Both the position numbers and the translations under genes were made by a program. The notes beneath the pieces were generated by a model. That model saw only the letters and a list, made by a program, of their open reading frames with translations. It was not told the DNA's origin and ran no database searches. From Rhizobium sp. G21 (GTDB taxonomy: Bacteria; Pseudomonadota; Alphaproteobacteria; Rhizobiales; Rhizobiaceae), in contig NZ_JACFXW010000002.1 in the NCBI RefSeq assembly GCF_014158035.1, forward strand, positions 601,001 through 665,000: DNA of 64,000 nucleotides, in the 5' to 3' direction. Within the stretch, counting starts at the first letter, position 1. Each line of letters opens with the position of its first letter. Positions 1 through 9,179 of the stretch are shown here, in pieces.

Positions 1-1396
1 TGGCGGGCCGCAGCGCCGTGGCGGAAGTCATGGAAGGGGCAGGGCCGGTCAGCGCAGTGGCGGCCGAGCTGCGCGACCTCGAAACCCAGATGTCCGATCC
101 CGACCAGATGGACCGGATGGACGAGATCATCGAGCGATATGGCGAGGTGCAGGCGCGCTTCGAGGAGCTCGACGGCTATGCGCTGGATGGCCGCGCCCGC
201 GAGGTGCTGGCCGGTCTCTCCTTCACGCAGGAGATGATGGATGGCGATGTCGCCAAGCTGTCGGGCGGCTGGAAGATGCGCGTGGCGCTGGCCCGCATCC
301 TCTTGATGCGTCCGGACGTGATGCTGCTCGACGAACCGTCGAACCATCTCGACATCGAAAGCCTGATCTGGCTCGAAAACTTCCTGCGCGGCTATGACGG
401 CGCGCTTTTGATGACCTCGCACGACCGCGAATTCATGAACCGCATCGTCACCAAGATCATCGAGATCGATGGCGGCACGCTGACCACCTATTCCGGCGAC
501 TACGGCTTCTATGAGGGCCAGCGGGCGCAGAACGAGAAGCAGCAGCAGGCGCAATTCGAGCGCCAGCAGGCCATGCTCGCCAAGGAAATCAAGTTCATCG
601 AGCGCTTCAAGGCGCGCGCCAGCCATGCGGCGCAGGTGCAGAGCCGCGTCAAGAAGCTCGAAAAGATCGACCGCGTGGAGCCGCCGAAGCGCCGCCAGTC
701 GGTGGCGTTCGAATTCCGGCCCGCGCCGCGCTCAGGCGAAGACGTCATCAACATCAAGGGCGTGCACAAGAAATACGGCTCCCGGTCCATCTATGAAGGG
801 TTGGATTTCAGCGTCCGCCGTCGCGAGCGCTGGTGCATCATGGGCATCAATGGCGCCGGCAAATCTACGCTTCTGAAGTTGGTCACCGGCACGACCGAAC
901 CGGACGAGGGCACGGTGGCGATCGGCGCCAGCGTCAAGCTCGGCTATTTCGCCCAGCACGCGATGGATCTGCTCGACGGCGACGCCACCATTCTCGAATG
1001 GCTGGAATCCTCCTTCCCGCAGGCAGGTCAGGCGCCGCTCCGGGCGCTGGCGGGTTGTTTCGGCTTCTCGGGCGACGACATCGACAAGCGCTGCCGCGTG
1101 CTCTCTGGCGGCGAAAAGGCGCGGCTGGTCATGGCCAAGATGCTGTTCGATCCGCCCAATCTGCTGGTGCTCGACGAACCGACCAACCATCTCGATCTCG
1201 ACACCAAGGAAATGCTGATCAGGGCGCTCGCCGATTACGAGGGCACCATGCTGTTCGTCAGCCACGATCGTCACTTCCTCGGCGCTCTGTCCAACCGCGT
1301 GCTGGAGCTGACCCCGACGGGGTTCATCGCTATGATGGCGGCTATACCGAATATGTCGCGCGCACCGGACAGGAAGCGCCCGGCATTCGCGGCTGA
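1..1396 (+). CDS. ABC-F family ATP-binding protein (5' partial, one frameshift)
   Basis: This is a soluble ABC-F type ATPase, a family that acts on ribosomes rather than in transport. The frame is open at the left edge, so the gene starts outside the window; the first Walker A motif is missing, while the first signature (LSGGWKMR) and Walker B (LLDEPSNHLD) are present. A charged linker follows (about residues 155-240 of the visible part), then a complete second ABC domain with Walker A GINGAGKST, signature LSGGEKAR and Walker B LVLDEPTNHLD. Near 1319-1322 a GGGG run appears one G short. Without it the protein reads into an unrelated tail ending at 1499. With one G added it ends as a normal family C-terminus (HRYDGGYTEYVA...) at 1396. 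The family is certain; the subfamily (Uup, YheS, EttA) is not. Confidence 0.85.
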
Positions 1397-1627
1397 GACT
1401 CGTTTTCGGCGAGCCAGGCCTGTGAAAATCGTTCCGGTTTGGGAAGGCGACGTCGTTCGACGCCTCCCATTCTGGACCATTCACATCTCATTTTACTAAA
1501 GCATGGCACTATTTGCCGGTTCCAAGGCACCGGCTGACTGATTGAATGGTGTCCAAAACCCAACCATTGCAGGGACTTAACGAGACCTTCATGATCGCTT
1601 TCAAGAAATTGTCGGCGGGCGTCGCCG

Positions 1628-2100
1628 ATGCTCGAGGCAAGCGAGGAAGATTTCGGAATGCAAGTGATCAGCGTGGTGGAGCAGAATGCTCATGGGAATA
1701 GATGCGCCAATGACGGCGGCGAGGTTCTTCGTCCGTTGACGGCCAGGGAGCGCGACGCCGTTCGCCGCGCCGGGCTGTTGATCGAGCAGAATTTGTCGAA
1801 CCCGCTCAGCTTGGGGCAGTTGTCGGACATGGTCGGGCTCAGCCAGCGTCGGCTGTCGCAGGGGTTTAGGGAGCAGTTCGGCAGCACGATTTTCGGTTAT
1901 CTTCGCGAGAGCAGGTTGAGAACGGCACGTCGGCTGCTGGGGAAACGGAAATGCCTCTCAAGCAGATCGCTTTCCTGATCGGCTATGGTCACGCCAACAA
2001 TCTCATCGCCGCCTATCGCGAACGCTTCGGCGTCTCGCCGCGTCGCCATGCGCGGATTTCGGCCCTCGCATCGATGGAGTCCGTGCGGCTGAGCGCTTGA
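1628..2100 (+). CDS. AraC-family HTH domain protein, short (frameshifted)
   Basis: The product is essentially only the DNA-binding half of an AraC-family activator: two helix-turn-helix units within about 110 residues. The first unit is near LGQLSDMVGLSQRRLSQGF. The second is LKQIAFLIGYGHANNLIAAY, followed by the conserved FGVSP. The reading frame breaks at the GGGG run 1939-1942; adding one G joins the halves and gives 158 codons including stop. Normal family members have 250-330 residues, so the ligand-binding N-terminus is absent. This could be a remnant, a minimal regulator, or a gene with a further upstream error. FGSTIFGYLRESRL resembles PchR-like siderophore regulators. It converges on the next AraC gene. 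Confidence 0.6.
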
Positions 2101-2124
2101 GCCGGCGCCAGGCGCGATCAGGAG

Positions 2125-3138
2125 TCAACTGCCGATCTTGGCGACCCATTGCGACCACATGGCTTGCGGGGTCGCTGCGATGGCCCGCTCCGTGTCCGAC
2201 GCCGAGAGGTGGCGAACTTCCCGCGGGGTCATGCCGAACAATCGGCGAAAGGCGCGGGTGAAGTTTTCCGGATTGGCGTAACCATGGCTCTCGGCGATCG
2301 AGGCGATGGCGACATGGCGCTGGTCGGACGCCCGCAGCGCATCCCAGGCGCGGCGCAAGCGCCGCTCATGCACATAGGATTGGAAGCCGCCGAACCGCTC
2401 GAAAAGCCGATACAGCGAACGGCGCGACAGGCCGAAGCTGGCTGCGACCGTTTCGGCGGAGAGATCTGCATCGAGCAGATTGGCTTCGATGTGACGCCTG
2501 ATGCTGGCGGTCAGCATCAGGTTCACCGCTTCGGCCTTTTCCTCCGAAAGTTCGGAGTTGATCGCCACAGCGGTGAGATCGACCAGCGGCTTCAGCGCGG
2601 CTTCCGCGTCTTCCGCGCGCAAGCGGTCGAGATTGCGGGTATAGCTGAGCATCGATTCCCGCAGCAGCGTCACCAGCGGCCGATCTCCCGGGATCACCAG
2701 CTCATGACAATTATCGGGCATTTTCAAAGAGGGTGCGAGCATGCGGCGCGGCAGCGCGAAGCTGATCTGCTCATGATCGGTCGTGGCGGTCGCCAGGGCC
2801 TGGGCCATGTCGATGAGATAAAGATCGCCCGGTTTGGCCGTCTGACCGCTGACGCGACCTTCGCTCTGTCCTTGCAAGTAGAACTGTAGCACATAGCCGT
2901 CCATCGCATCCTTGGCGATCTTCTTGCGGGAGCGATCGAACCGCTGACCGGCGCCGCGGATATGTCCGATGCCGACCTCGCCGACCAGCCAGGCGTCCAC
3001 CGAGGCGAAAAATCCGTCCTCGATGCTCTTATGCGGGCGGGAATCGAAAATCACGCTGATCTGGTCGTGCCAGAGGTCCCAGGCGGGTCCTGGCGGCAGC
3101 TTGCGGGTGTCGAAGGAAGATCGCGGTATGCTCATCAA
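2125..3138 (-). CDS. AraC-family transcriptional regulator
   Basis: This is a full-length (337 aa) AraC-family regulator. A cupin-like N-terminal ligand-binding region covers roughly residues 40-200, and the C-terminal AraC DNA-binding domain about 230-325. The second HTH (VAIASIAESHGYANPENFTRAFRRLFGMTPREVR) matches the family signature. It is transcribed away from the isomerase gene that begins at 3442, so the roughly 300-bp gap holds divergent promoters, and it may control that gene. No effector can be inferred. Two adjacent ATGs are possible starts. Confidence 0.85.
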   Translation of the reverse strand: MMSIPRSSFDTRKLPPGPAWDLWHDQISVIFDSRPHKSIEDGFFASVDAWLVGEVGIGHIRGAGQRFDRSRKKIAKDAMDGYVLQFYLQGQSEGRVSGQTAKPGDLYLIDMAQALATATTDHEQISFALPRRMLAPSLKMPDNCHELVIPGDRPLVTLLRESMLSYTRNLDRLRAEDAEAALKPLVDLTAVAINSELSEEKAEAVNLMLTASIRRHIEANLLDADLSAETVAASFGLSRRSLYRLFERFGGFQSYVHERRLRRAWDALRASDQRHVAIASIAESHGYANPENFTRAFRRLFGMTPREVRHLSASDTERAIAATPQAMWSQWVAKIGS

Positions 3139-3441
3139 GGGGTCCGTGCGCCAATCCAGTCCGGCATTCTGCTCGAAATAGCTGCGGTTGTCAGTCGACG
3201 ACGACGATTATGGTTTCTTGCGCTATACGGTTTGTCCGGGTGATTTATTCAACGCATCAGAGATTGCGGCTTTATCGGGCTTTACGCAACCGGCGTCGAA
3301 CATGCCTCGGCTTTTACGCATATTCCTGAGTTCCATAATTTAGATTACCACGTTATCCGCTGTGGAGGTGCCATTCACCAATGTGCCGCCTGTTGCCTGA
3401 TCCCTCGAACCGCTTCATTCTGCTTCATATCAGGAGTCTCC
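3139..3441. other. Divergent intergenic region
   Basis: About 300 bases separate an AraC regulator from the isomerase gene. The sequence is visibly more AT-rich than its surroundings (for example TAATTTAGATTACC near 3339-3352), as expected of promoter DNA. I see no convincing inverted repeat, small gene or RNA. A GGAG Shine-Dalgarno element lies just before the ATG at 3442. Confidence 0.4.
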
Positions 3442-4212
3442 ATGCCGCGTTTCGCCGCCAACCTCACCATGCTGTTTACGGAAATGCCGTTCGAGTCTCG
3501 GCTCAAGGCGGCGGCCGAGGCCGGTTTCGATGCGGTGGAATTCCTGTTTCCCTATGATCACGCTCCCGCCCAGATCGCCGAATGGGTCGAGGACGCCGGC
3601 TTGCCAGTGGCGCTCATCAATATGCCGCCGGGCGACTGGAGCGCTGGCGATCGTGGTCTGGCTGTCGATCCGCGTCGCCAGGACGAATTCGACGCGTCGC
3701 TGAGCCTCGCTGTGACCTATGCCGGCGCGCTCGGGGTCAGGAAGTTGCATTGCATGGCGGGCGTCGCAGAACGCGGTAATTCCGTTGCGGCCGGCGTCTA
3801 TCGCGACAATCTGTCGAAGGCGGCCGACACAGCCGGCGCAATCGGCGCCGAAATCCTGATCGAGCCGCTCAATCCGCGCGATATGCCCGGATATTTTCTC
3901 GGTGATTTCAACGATGCCGCAGAGTTGGTCGATCGGATCGGCCATCCCTGTCTCAGGCTGCAATTCGATATCTATCACCGCCAGATCCTGCATGGCGACG
4001 TGTTGACCGGCCTGAGGTCGCTGTTTCCTCTGATCGGCCATATCCAGACAGCGGCGGTTCCGCATCGCGGAGAACCGGGCAGCGGCGAACTCGACGACGC
4101 CAGAATTTTCCGCGAACTCGACGCGCTGGGTTATGAGGGATATGTGGGGTGCGAATACCGGCCGATGGCGGGAACGACCGCCGGTCTTAAATGGTTGGAC
4201 CGCTATCGCTGA
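3442..4212 (+). CDS. hyi: Hydroxypyruvate isomerase / 2-oxo-tetronate isomerase family protein
   Basis: This is a TIM-barrel sugar isomerase of the xylose-isomerase-like superfamily, 256 aa, close to the usual 258-260 of Hyi/OtnI. Such enzymes interconvert hydroxypyruvate and tartronate semialdehyde, or 2-oxo-tetronate isomers. Metal and catalytic acids expected in the family are visible: Glu in EILIEPLN, Asp and His in LQFDIYH, His in IGHIQ, and Glu in VGCEYRP near the C-terminus. A ribosome-binding site AGGAG precedes the ATG by a few bases. Its neighbours give no operon. A D-erythronate dehydrogenase gene starts at the far right of the window, and that enzyme's pathway uses this isomerase type, but they are 60 kb apart. 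The substrate is unproven. Confidence 0.8.
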   Translation: MPRFAANLTMLFTEMPFESRLKAAAEAGFDAVEFLFPYDHAPAQIAEWVEDAGLPVALINMPPGDWSAGDRGLAVDPRRQDEFDASLSLAVTYAGALGVRKLHCMAGVAERGNSVAAGVYRDNLSKAADTAGAIGAEILIEPLNPRDMPGYFLGDFNDAAELVDRIGHPCLRLQFDIYHRQILHGDVLTGLRSLFPLIGHIQTAAVPHRGEPGSGELDDARIFRELDALGYEGYVGCEYRPMAGTTAGLKWLDRYR

Positions 4213-4302
4213 TTCCTATCCATCACATCGGTGAATCGGTCGAGGCGGATCGATTCACCGAAGTCGTTAGACGTGCGCCGGCGCGGCTGGAAGAATCGCG
4301 CC

Positions 4303-4541
4303 ATGACAGGTTCATTCTCGACCCCCTTGCGCCTTCACCGCATCGATCCGACCCGCAACATGGCGCGTTTCTATCTCCTCAGCCTGCAGCACACCCTGTT
4401 CGGCGAAGTCTCGCTCATCCGTCAATGGGGCCGCATCGGCGGCGAAGGGCAGAAAAAGTCGAGACCTTCGCCTCGGAAGACGACGCTGCGCGCGCCTGGG
4501 CGCGATTGGAGCGGATCAAGCGGCGGCGCGGCTATGCCTGA
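4303..4541 (+). CDS. WGR domain-containing protein (frameshifted)
   Basis: This is a small stand-alone WGR domain protein of about 79 aa after correction. It contains the family core ARFYLLSLQHTLFGEVSLIRQWGRIGGEGQ and the downstream helix FASEDDAARAWARLERIKRRRGY. WGR domains occur in PARPs and as single-domain bacterial proteins of unclear, possibly nucleic-acid-binding, role. The A-run 4453-4457 is one base short; with six A the frame continues to the stop at 4539-4541 and the length becomes a multiple of three. It converges on the GMC oxidoreductase gene. Confidence 0.7.
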
Positions 4542-4545
4542 GGGG

Positions 4546-6152
4546 TCAGGCGGACCGGATCATCCGGGCGCATTTGTCGCCGATCATCATCGACGGCGCA
4601 TTGGTGTTGCCGCCGATCAGCGTCGGCATGATCGAGGCGTCGGCGACGCGGAGGTTGGAAAGCCCCTCACCTTCAACGTCTCCGGATCGACCACCGCCAT
4701 GTCGTCGACGCCCATCTTCACCGTGCCGACGGGGTGATAGACCGTAAGCGCCTCGGTGCGGAGATAGGCGCGAATTTCATCGTCCGTCCGGACATCCCGC
4801 CCCGGGAGAAATTCTGTGCCCTCGAGTTCGGCCAGCGCCGGCTGGGCGAAGATCGAGCGGGCCAGTTTGATGCCTTCGACCAGCGTGTCCAGATCTTCCG
4901 ACCGGGTGAAGAAGCGATGGTCGATCAGCGCGTTGCGGCGCGTTCCATCTTCCGTGAGCCTGAGTTCGCCGATGCTATTCGGCCGGAGAACACAGGTATG
5001 CACGGCAAAGCCGTGGCCATATTCGACCAGCCTGCCGCGATGGCTGCGATAGCCCGGCACGAAATGAAACTGGATATCGGGAAGGCCCGTCGAGAGCCGC
5101 GTCTTGGCGAAGCCGCCGGCTTCGACATAGTTTGTGGTCAGCATGCCCCTGCGGCGCAGGAGGTAATTCAGCGGGCTCGCGAGGATCGCCGGCAGATTGC
5201 CGAATGACAGGCCGAGCGTCTCGAGGCTTTTGGAGCGCATGGTGATCATGCCGTCTATATGATCGCGCAAGTTTTTGCCGACGCCGGGAATATTCAGCTT
5301 CACCGCGACGCCTGCGGCGGCGAGCTCAGGCGCGGGGCCGAGGCCCGAAGCAAGAAGAATGCGCGGACTGCCGATGGCGCCTGCGGACAGGATGATTTCA
5401 CCGCGCGCAACAATCTTGTGCGCAATTCCATCGCGCACGACATTTACGGCTGTTGCCCTGTCTCCGACGATATCGAGATCGACGACTTCGGTGTCCGGCA
5501 AAACATGGAGGTTCGCCCTGCCCGCGACCGGTCTTATGAATGCCGTGTGCGACGAAAAGCGGCTGCCTTTATCCTGCGTCACATTGTAGATGCCGACGCC
5601 ATATTGGCTCGCGGCGTTGAAATCACTGTTTTCCGGCAGGCCCGCCTGCTTGCCGGCCTCTACGAACGCGCGCGCTACAACATTGGGGTCACGCGGCCTG
5701 TCGACCAGAAGTTCTCCTTCGAAGCCGTGATAAGTCGGGTCCTGGTCGATCAGGTTTCGTTCGAAACTCCTGAACACCGGCAGCACGTCGTCATAACCCC
5801 ATCCCTTGCAGCCCAGCGCGGCCCATTCGTCGTAATCCTCGCGGGCGCCGCGGATATAGATCATCGAATTGATCGTGGAGGAGCCGCCGAGCGCCTTGCC
5901 GCGATTGACCGGAATGCGCCGGCCGTTCATCTCTGCTTGCGGAACGCCGACATAGCCGTAATCGAAGCGCGGATTGCCGTAGAGCGAGAGGATGCCGGCC
6001 GGCACTTTCACCCTGAGACTGTCATCCGAGCCGCCGCCTTCGATCAGGCAGACGGTTTTCGTCGCATCCACGCTCAACCGATTGGCGAGCACGCAACCTG
6101 CGGAGCCTGCGCCGACGATCACATAATCGAATTCGAGCTTATCCATGCGCAT
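4546..6152 (-). CDS. GMC family FAD-dependent oxidoreductase (frameshifted)
   Basis: This is a choline-dehydrogenase-like GMC flavoenzyme, 535 aa after correction, a typical length. At the N-terminus is the FAD-binding motif YVIVGAGSAGCVLANRL, followed by the GMC signature region (GGSSTINSMIYIRGAREDYDEW). Near 4663-4669 one base is lost. Repairing it restores the conserved C-terminus (GLSNLRVADASIMP, then a segment ending with GGNTNAP) and moves the stop to 4546. The substrate is an alcohol or polyol, not identifiable from sequence. The gene lies downstream of a NitT/TauT ABC transporter on the same strand with a 68-bp gap, so it may act on the imported compound. Confidence 0.85.
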
Positions 6153-6220
6153 GTCTCCGCGCTGTCGCGCCAGAAGCCCGGCGCGAGACTGGTATTGCGT
6201 GGGTGGAAGGGCGACGACGC

Positions 6221-7011
6221 TTAGTGCGCGTCGTCCTCGTCATTTCTCAAGAGCTCCAGGATCTCCCGCTTCATGGCGATGAATTCCGGCTCCAGCACGA
6301 TGTCGGCCGAGCGCGGCCGGGGATCGTGACCCTGATTTCCTTCTTGATCAGGCCGGGCCGCCCGGACATGACCAGCACGCGGTCGGCGAGCAGGATCGCT
6401 TCCTCGATGTCATGGGTGACGAAGAGCACGGTCTTCTTGGTCGATTCCCACACGCGCAGCAGCAGTTTCTGCATCTGGTGGCGCGTCTGGCTGTCGAGCG
6501 CGCCGAAGGGTTCGTCCATCAGCAGCACTTCGGGATCGTTGGCGAGCGCGCGGGCGATGGCGACGCGTTGCTTCATGCCGCCCGACAGCTGCGACGGATA
6601 GTGGTTGGCGAATTTCGACAGGCCGACCTCGGCGAGATAATGCTCGACCAGATCCTTGCGGGTGGCGGGGTTGACGCCTTTTCGCTTCGGGCCGTATTCG
6701 ACATTCTGCGCGACCGTCAGCCAGGGAAACAGCGTGTAGCCCTGGAAGACCATGCCGCGATCGGGCCCCGGTTCGGTGACGCTGCGGCTCCCCACCGCGA
6801 TGTCGCCGCCGGTCCGGTCCTCGAGCCCGGCGATCAGATAGAGAAGACTCGACTTTCCGCAGCCTGATGGCCCGACGATGACGCAGAACTCGTTCTTTTC
6901 GACATGCAACGAGATGTCGTTGAGCGCGAGAACCGATTTCTTGCCCGCGCCGTAACGCAACTGTACATGCGAGACGGAAATATCCGAGGAATTGTAATCG
7001 AGTTTGGACAT
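6221..7011 (-). CDS. NitT/TauT-type ABC transporter ATP-binding protein (frameshifted)
   Basis: This is the cytoplasmic ATPase of an SsuB/TauB-type importer, 263 aa after correction. Walker A is GPSGCGKSS (about residue 45), the signature LSGGMKQR, Walker B VLLMDEPFGALD, and the switch His follows in FVTHDIEEA. The GGGG run 6319-6322 (CCCC in the coding strand) is one base short. Correction replaces a nonsense tail with a normal C-terminus (ADIVLEPEFIAMKREILELL) ending at 6221. It lies 10 bp downstream of the permease gene and completes a binding protein-permease-ATPase operon. Confidence 0.87.
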
Positions 7012-7021
7012 GCGGCGCCTC

Positions 7022-7822
7022 TCAATTGGCCCAGGGCGCCAGATAGCGGCGAATGAGGCGGAAGATCTTGTCGGTGCAGAGGCCGAGCAGGCCGATCATG
7101 GCGATCGCCATGAAGATGACATCGACCTGGAAGCCGCGCGCCGCCTTCAGCGAGATATAGCCGAGGCCGGCGCGGGCGGCGACGAGTTCGGCGACCACCA
7201 GATAGGTCCAGGCCCAGCCCATGGTGACGCGCAGCACGTCGAGAATGTTGGGCAGGGTCGCCGGCAGCACGATGTGGAACACGGTCTCGATGCGGCGCGT
7301 GCCGAGCGTATAGGCGGCGTTGATCAGGTCGCGCGGCACCGAATGCGCGGCGTCGGCGATCATCACCAATTGCTGGAAGAATATGCCGAAGATGATCACG
7401 GCCATCTTCTGCTCGATGCCGATGCCGATCCACAGGATGAACAGCGGCACGAAGGAGGTGACCGGCAGATAGCGGATGAAGTTGACCAGCGGATCGAACA
7501 GCCCCTGCACCACACGGTAGGAGCCCATCAGCAACCCGAGGGGGACCGCGAAGACGGAGGAGACGACGAAGCCGAGCATCACGACCTTGAGACTTGAGGA
7601 CGTGTGTTCCCAAAGTTGGCCGTTCTGAGCAAATTTTAGCGTGGTTTCAAGGACATGGCCAGGGCTCGGCAGAAACATGTCCGGCACGTAGCCGGACAAG
7701 GTCACCAAGATCCAGAAGCCGATGACCAGCACCCAGACCAGCACGCCGAGGCCCGCCGTCAGTGACGGCGGAATAGCGCGAAACGGCGACGCCATGTCTT
7801 TGAGAAGAGAACGTTGAGACAA
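7022..7822 (-). CDS. NitT/TauT-type ABC transporter permease
   Basis: This is an inner-membrane permease of 266 aa with about six hydrophobic segments, typical of SsuC/TauC-like BPD_transp_1 proteins. The EAA loop lies in the second half (AAYTLGTRRIETVFHIVLPATLPNILDVLRV). The first long hydrophobic helix spans about residues 20-45 (LTAGLGVLVWVLVIGFWILV). An internal ATG (MASPFR) 27 bases downstream is an alternative start. It lies between the binding-protein gene, separated by a GC-rich hairpin, and the ATPase gene. Nitrate, sulfonates, taurine, pyrimidine precursors and other small organic compounds are all possible substrates. Confidence 0.87.
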   Translation of the reverse strand: MSQRSLLKDMASPFRAIPPSLTAGLGVLVWVLVIGFWILVTLSGYVPDMFLPSPGHVLETTLKFAQNGQLWEHTSSSLKVVMLGFVVSSVFAVPLGLLMGSYRVVQGLFDPLVNFIRYLPVTSFVPLFILWIGIGIEQKMAVIIFGIFFQQLVMIADAAHSVPRDLINAAYTLGTRRIETVFHIVLPATLPNILDVLRVTMGWAWTYLVVAELVAARAGLGYISLKAARGFQVDVIFMAIAMIGLLGLCTDKIFRLIRRYLAPWAN

Positions 7823-7871
7823 ATCGAAACTCCAGCTCCGGCCTTCGGGACAGGCGAGGCGCGTCTTCAGA

Positions 7872-7892
7872 CCGGGCGGCTGGGCCGCCCGG
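7872..7892 (-). promoter_or_regulatory. Intercistronic stem-loop after binding-protein gene
   Basis: CCGGGCGGC, a 3-base loop and GCCGCCCGG form a perfect 9-bp stem between the binding-protein stop and the permease start. No T-tract follows on the minus strand, so it is more likely an mRNA-stabilising or attenuating element than a full terminator. Such stems commonly give higher expression of the binding protein than of the membrane parts. Confidence 0.6.
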
Positions 7893-7907
7893 CGAAGAGG
7901 TGAGCGT

Positions 7908-8888
7908 TTACTTGATGTCGAGGAACTGGGCGTCGACGACGTCTTCGAATTTGGCGTCCATCTTCACCTTGCCGAAGCCGCCCCAGATCTCGTTGCCGAG
8001 CTTGATCAACGTGCCGGCCTCACTATCGGCGCCGCCTTTGAAGAAGCGGGCGTTCTCGTCCTTGCCGTAGAAGTTCACCCCGGCGGCGGAATCGGCGAAA
8101 TCCTTGGGATCGGACAGCCAGCCGCCAACGCCCTTGGCCATGATGGCGTAAGCCTCTTCCTTGTTGGTCTTGATGTATTCATTGGCCTTGTAGAGGCCTT
8201 CGACCAGAGCTTTCACGTCTTCCGGATGTTTTTCGATATAGTCGCAGCGCAGCGAAAGCACGTCGACGATCACGCCGGGAGTCTTGGAGGAATCGATCAG
8301 CACCTTGCCCTTGTTGGCCTTCTTGGCCAGCGTCAGATGCGGCTCCCAAGTCACGGCGACAGGGATGCGGTCTGCCATGAAGGCGGCGGCGGCGTCGTCG
8401 GCGGTCATGTTGGTGACCTTGACGTCCGCTTCCGTCATGCCTTCGCGCTTGAGCAGGATGTTGAACCAGAACTGCGAGACCGAGCCTTCGTTGAGGCCGA
8501 CTTCCATGCCCTTCAAATCCTTGATGGAATTGACGGTGGTCGGCGTCAGCATGCCGTCGCCGCCATGGCTGTCGTCGAGCGCATAGACCGTTTTGAAGCA
8601 GAATTCCTTGGTGCGGTATTGCAGCGTCTCATCGATCGTGCCGGCGTCGCCGTCGAGTTCGCCCGAGGCTTCGGCCGCCATGGCGAGCGCATGGTCTTCG
8701 ACGATCTGCAGATCGACATCCAAGCCCTTTTCCTTGAAGTAGCCGAGGTCGCGGGCGAGGAAGAGCGGGCCATAGCCGACCCAGGTGGTCATGCCGAGCT
8801 TCATCGTGCCGGCTTCGGCGGCGCCAGCCGCGAGGAGCGCGACGCCGGCGGCCAGCGAAGTCTTGAACAGGCGAGAAAGAGATTTCAT
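7908..8888 (-). CDS. NitT/TauT-type ABC transporter substrate-binding protein
   Basis: This is a periplasmic solute receptor of 326 aa. The N-terminus (MKSLSRLFKTSLAAGVALLAAGAAEAG) is a clear Sec signal peptide with a likely AEA cleavage site. The mature start (TMKLGMTTWVGYGPLFLARDLGYFKEKGLDVDL) is diagnostic of the NMT1/THI5-like, SsuA/TauA family. It is the first gene of a three-gene importer operon that probably also includes the GMC oxidoreductase. A perfect 21-bp palindrome about 165 bp upstream is a candidate LysR operator. The substrate is unknown. Confidence 0.88.
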   Translation of the reverse strand: MKSLSRLFKTSLAAGVALLAAGAAEAGTMKLGMTTWVGYGPLFLARDLGYFKEKGLDVDLQIVEDHALAMAAEASGELDGDAGTIDETLQYRTKEFCFKTVYALDDSHGGDGMLTPTTVNSIKDLKGMEVGLNEGSVSQFWFNILLKREGMTEADVKVTNMTADDAAAAFMADRIPVAVTWEPHLTLAKKANKGKVLIDSSKTPGVIVDVLSLRCDYIEKHPEDVKALVEGLYKANEYIKTNKEEAYAIMAKGVGGWLSDPKDFADSAAGVNFYGKDENARFFKGGADSEAGTLIKLGNEIWGGFGKVKMDAKFEDVVDAQFLDIK

Positions 8889-9179
8889 GTGACGTTCCCT
8901 TGTCTGTGGTTCGTTCTCGACGTCCTGGCTCCCGACGGATGTCGCTTGGGCGGGAGGAGCCCAAGACCGTGCCGGACCGGCGTCTTTTTTCGTTGCCTAT
9001 ACAAGTAAGCATGGAACGTTCATTTGGAAAAATAGACTTTTCTGACGAATTTGATTAGGAAAAACCTAATCAGCAGCCATTCGCATGAGCTGGTGCGAAA
9101 GAAGGTCAAAAAATGTGCAGGCGGCTGCAAGTCCTTGGGCGCCTGCCTTTTTGCAAGCAGATCCAGCTTTTCTATCTCG
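8889..9179. other. Upstream region of the ABC operon
   Basis: This gap of about 290 bases lies between the LysR stop and the binding-protein start. Its 8980-9080 part is AT-rich and contains the palindrome at 9052-9072. No small gene with a ribosome-binding site was recognised. The promoter of the transporter operon must lie here, since the upstream gene is the same-strand LysR. Confidence 0.4.
9052..9072. promoter_or_regulatory. Perfect palindrome, candidate LysR-type operator
   Basis: TGATTAGG, five A and CCTAATCA form a perfect 8-bp inverted repeat with a 5-base spacer. Its inner part has the T-N11-A geometry of LysR-type boxes. It lies upstream of the ABC transporter operon and just downstream of the lysR gene, whose product is the obvious candidate ligand. 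The function is inferred. Confidence 0.55.

Noticed and set aside
1..1499. C-terminal extension of the ABC-F protein to 1499
   Set aside because: The tail after the frameshift at 1319-1322 has no similarity to the family, whereas the other frame gives the normal ending at 1396.
1515..1534. GCCGGT...ACCGGC stem after the ABC-F gene as a terminator
   Set aside because: The stem has only 6 bp and no T-tract; it could be chance, so it is not listed as a feature.
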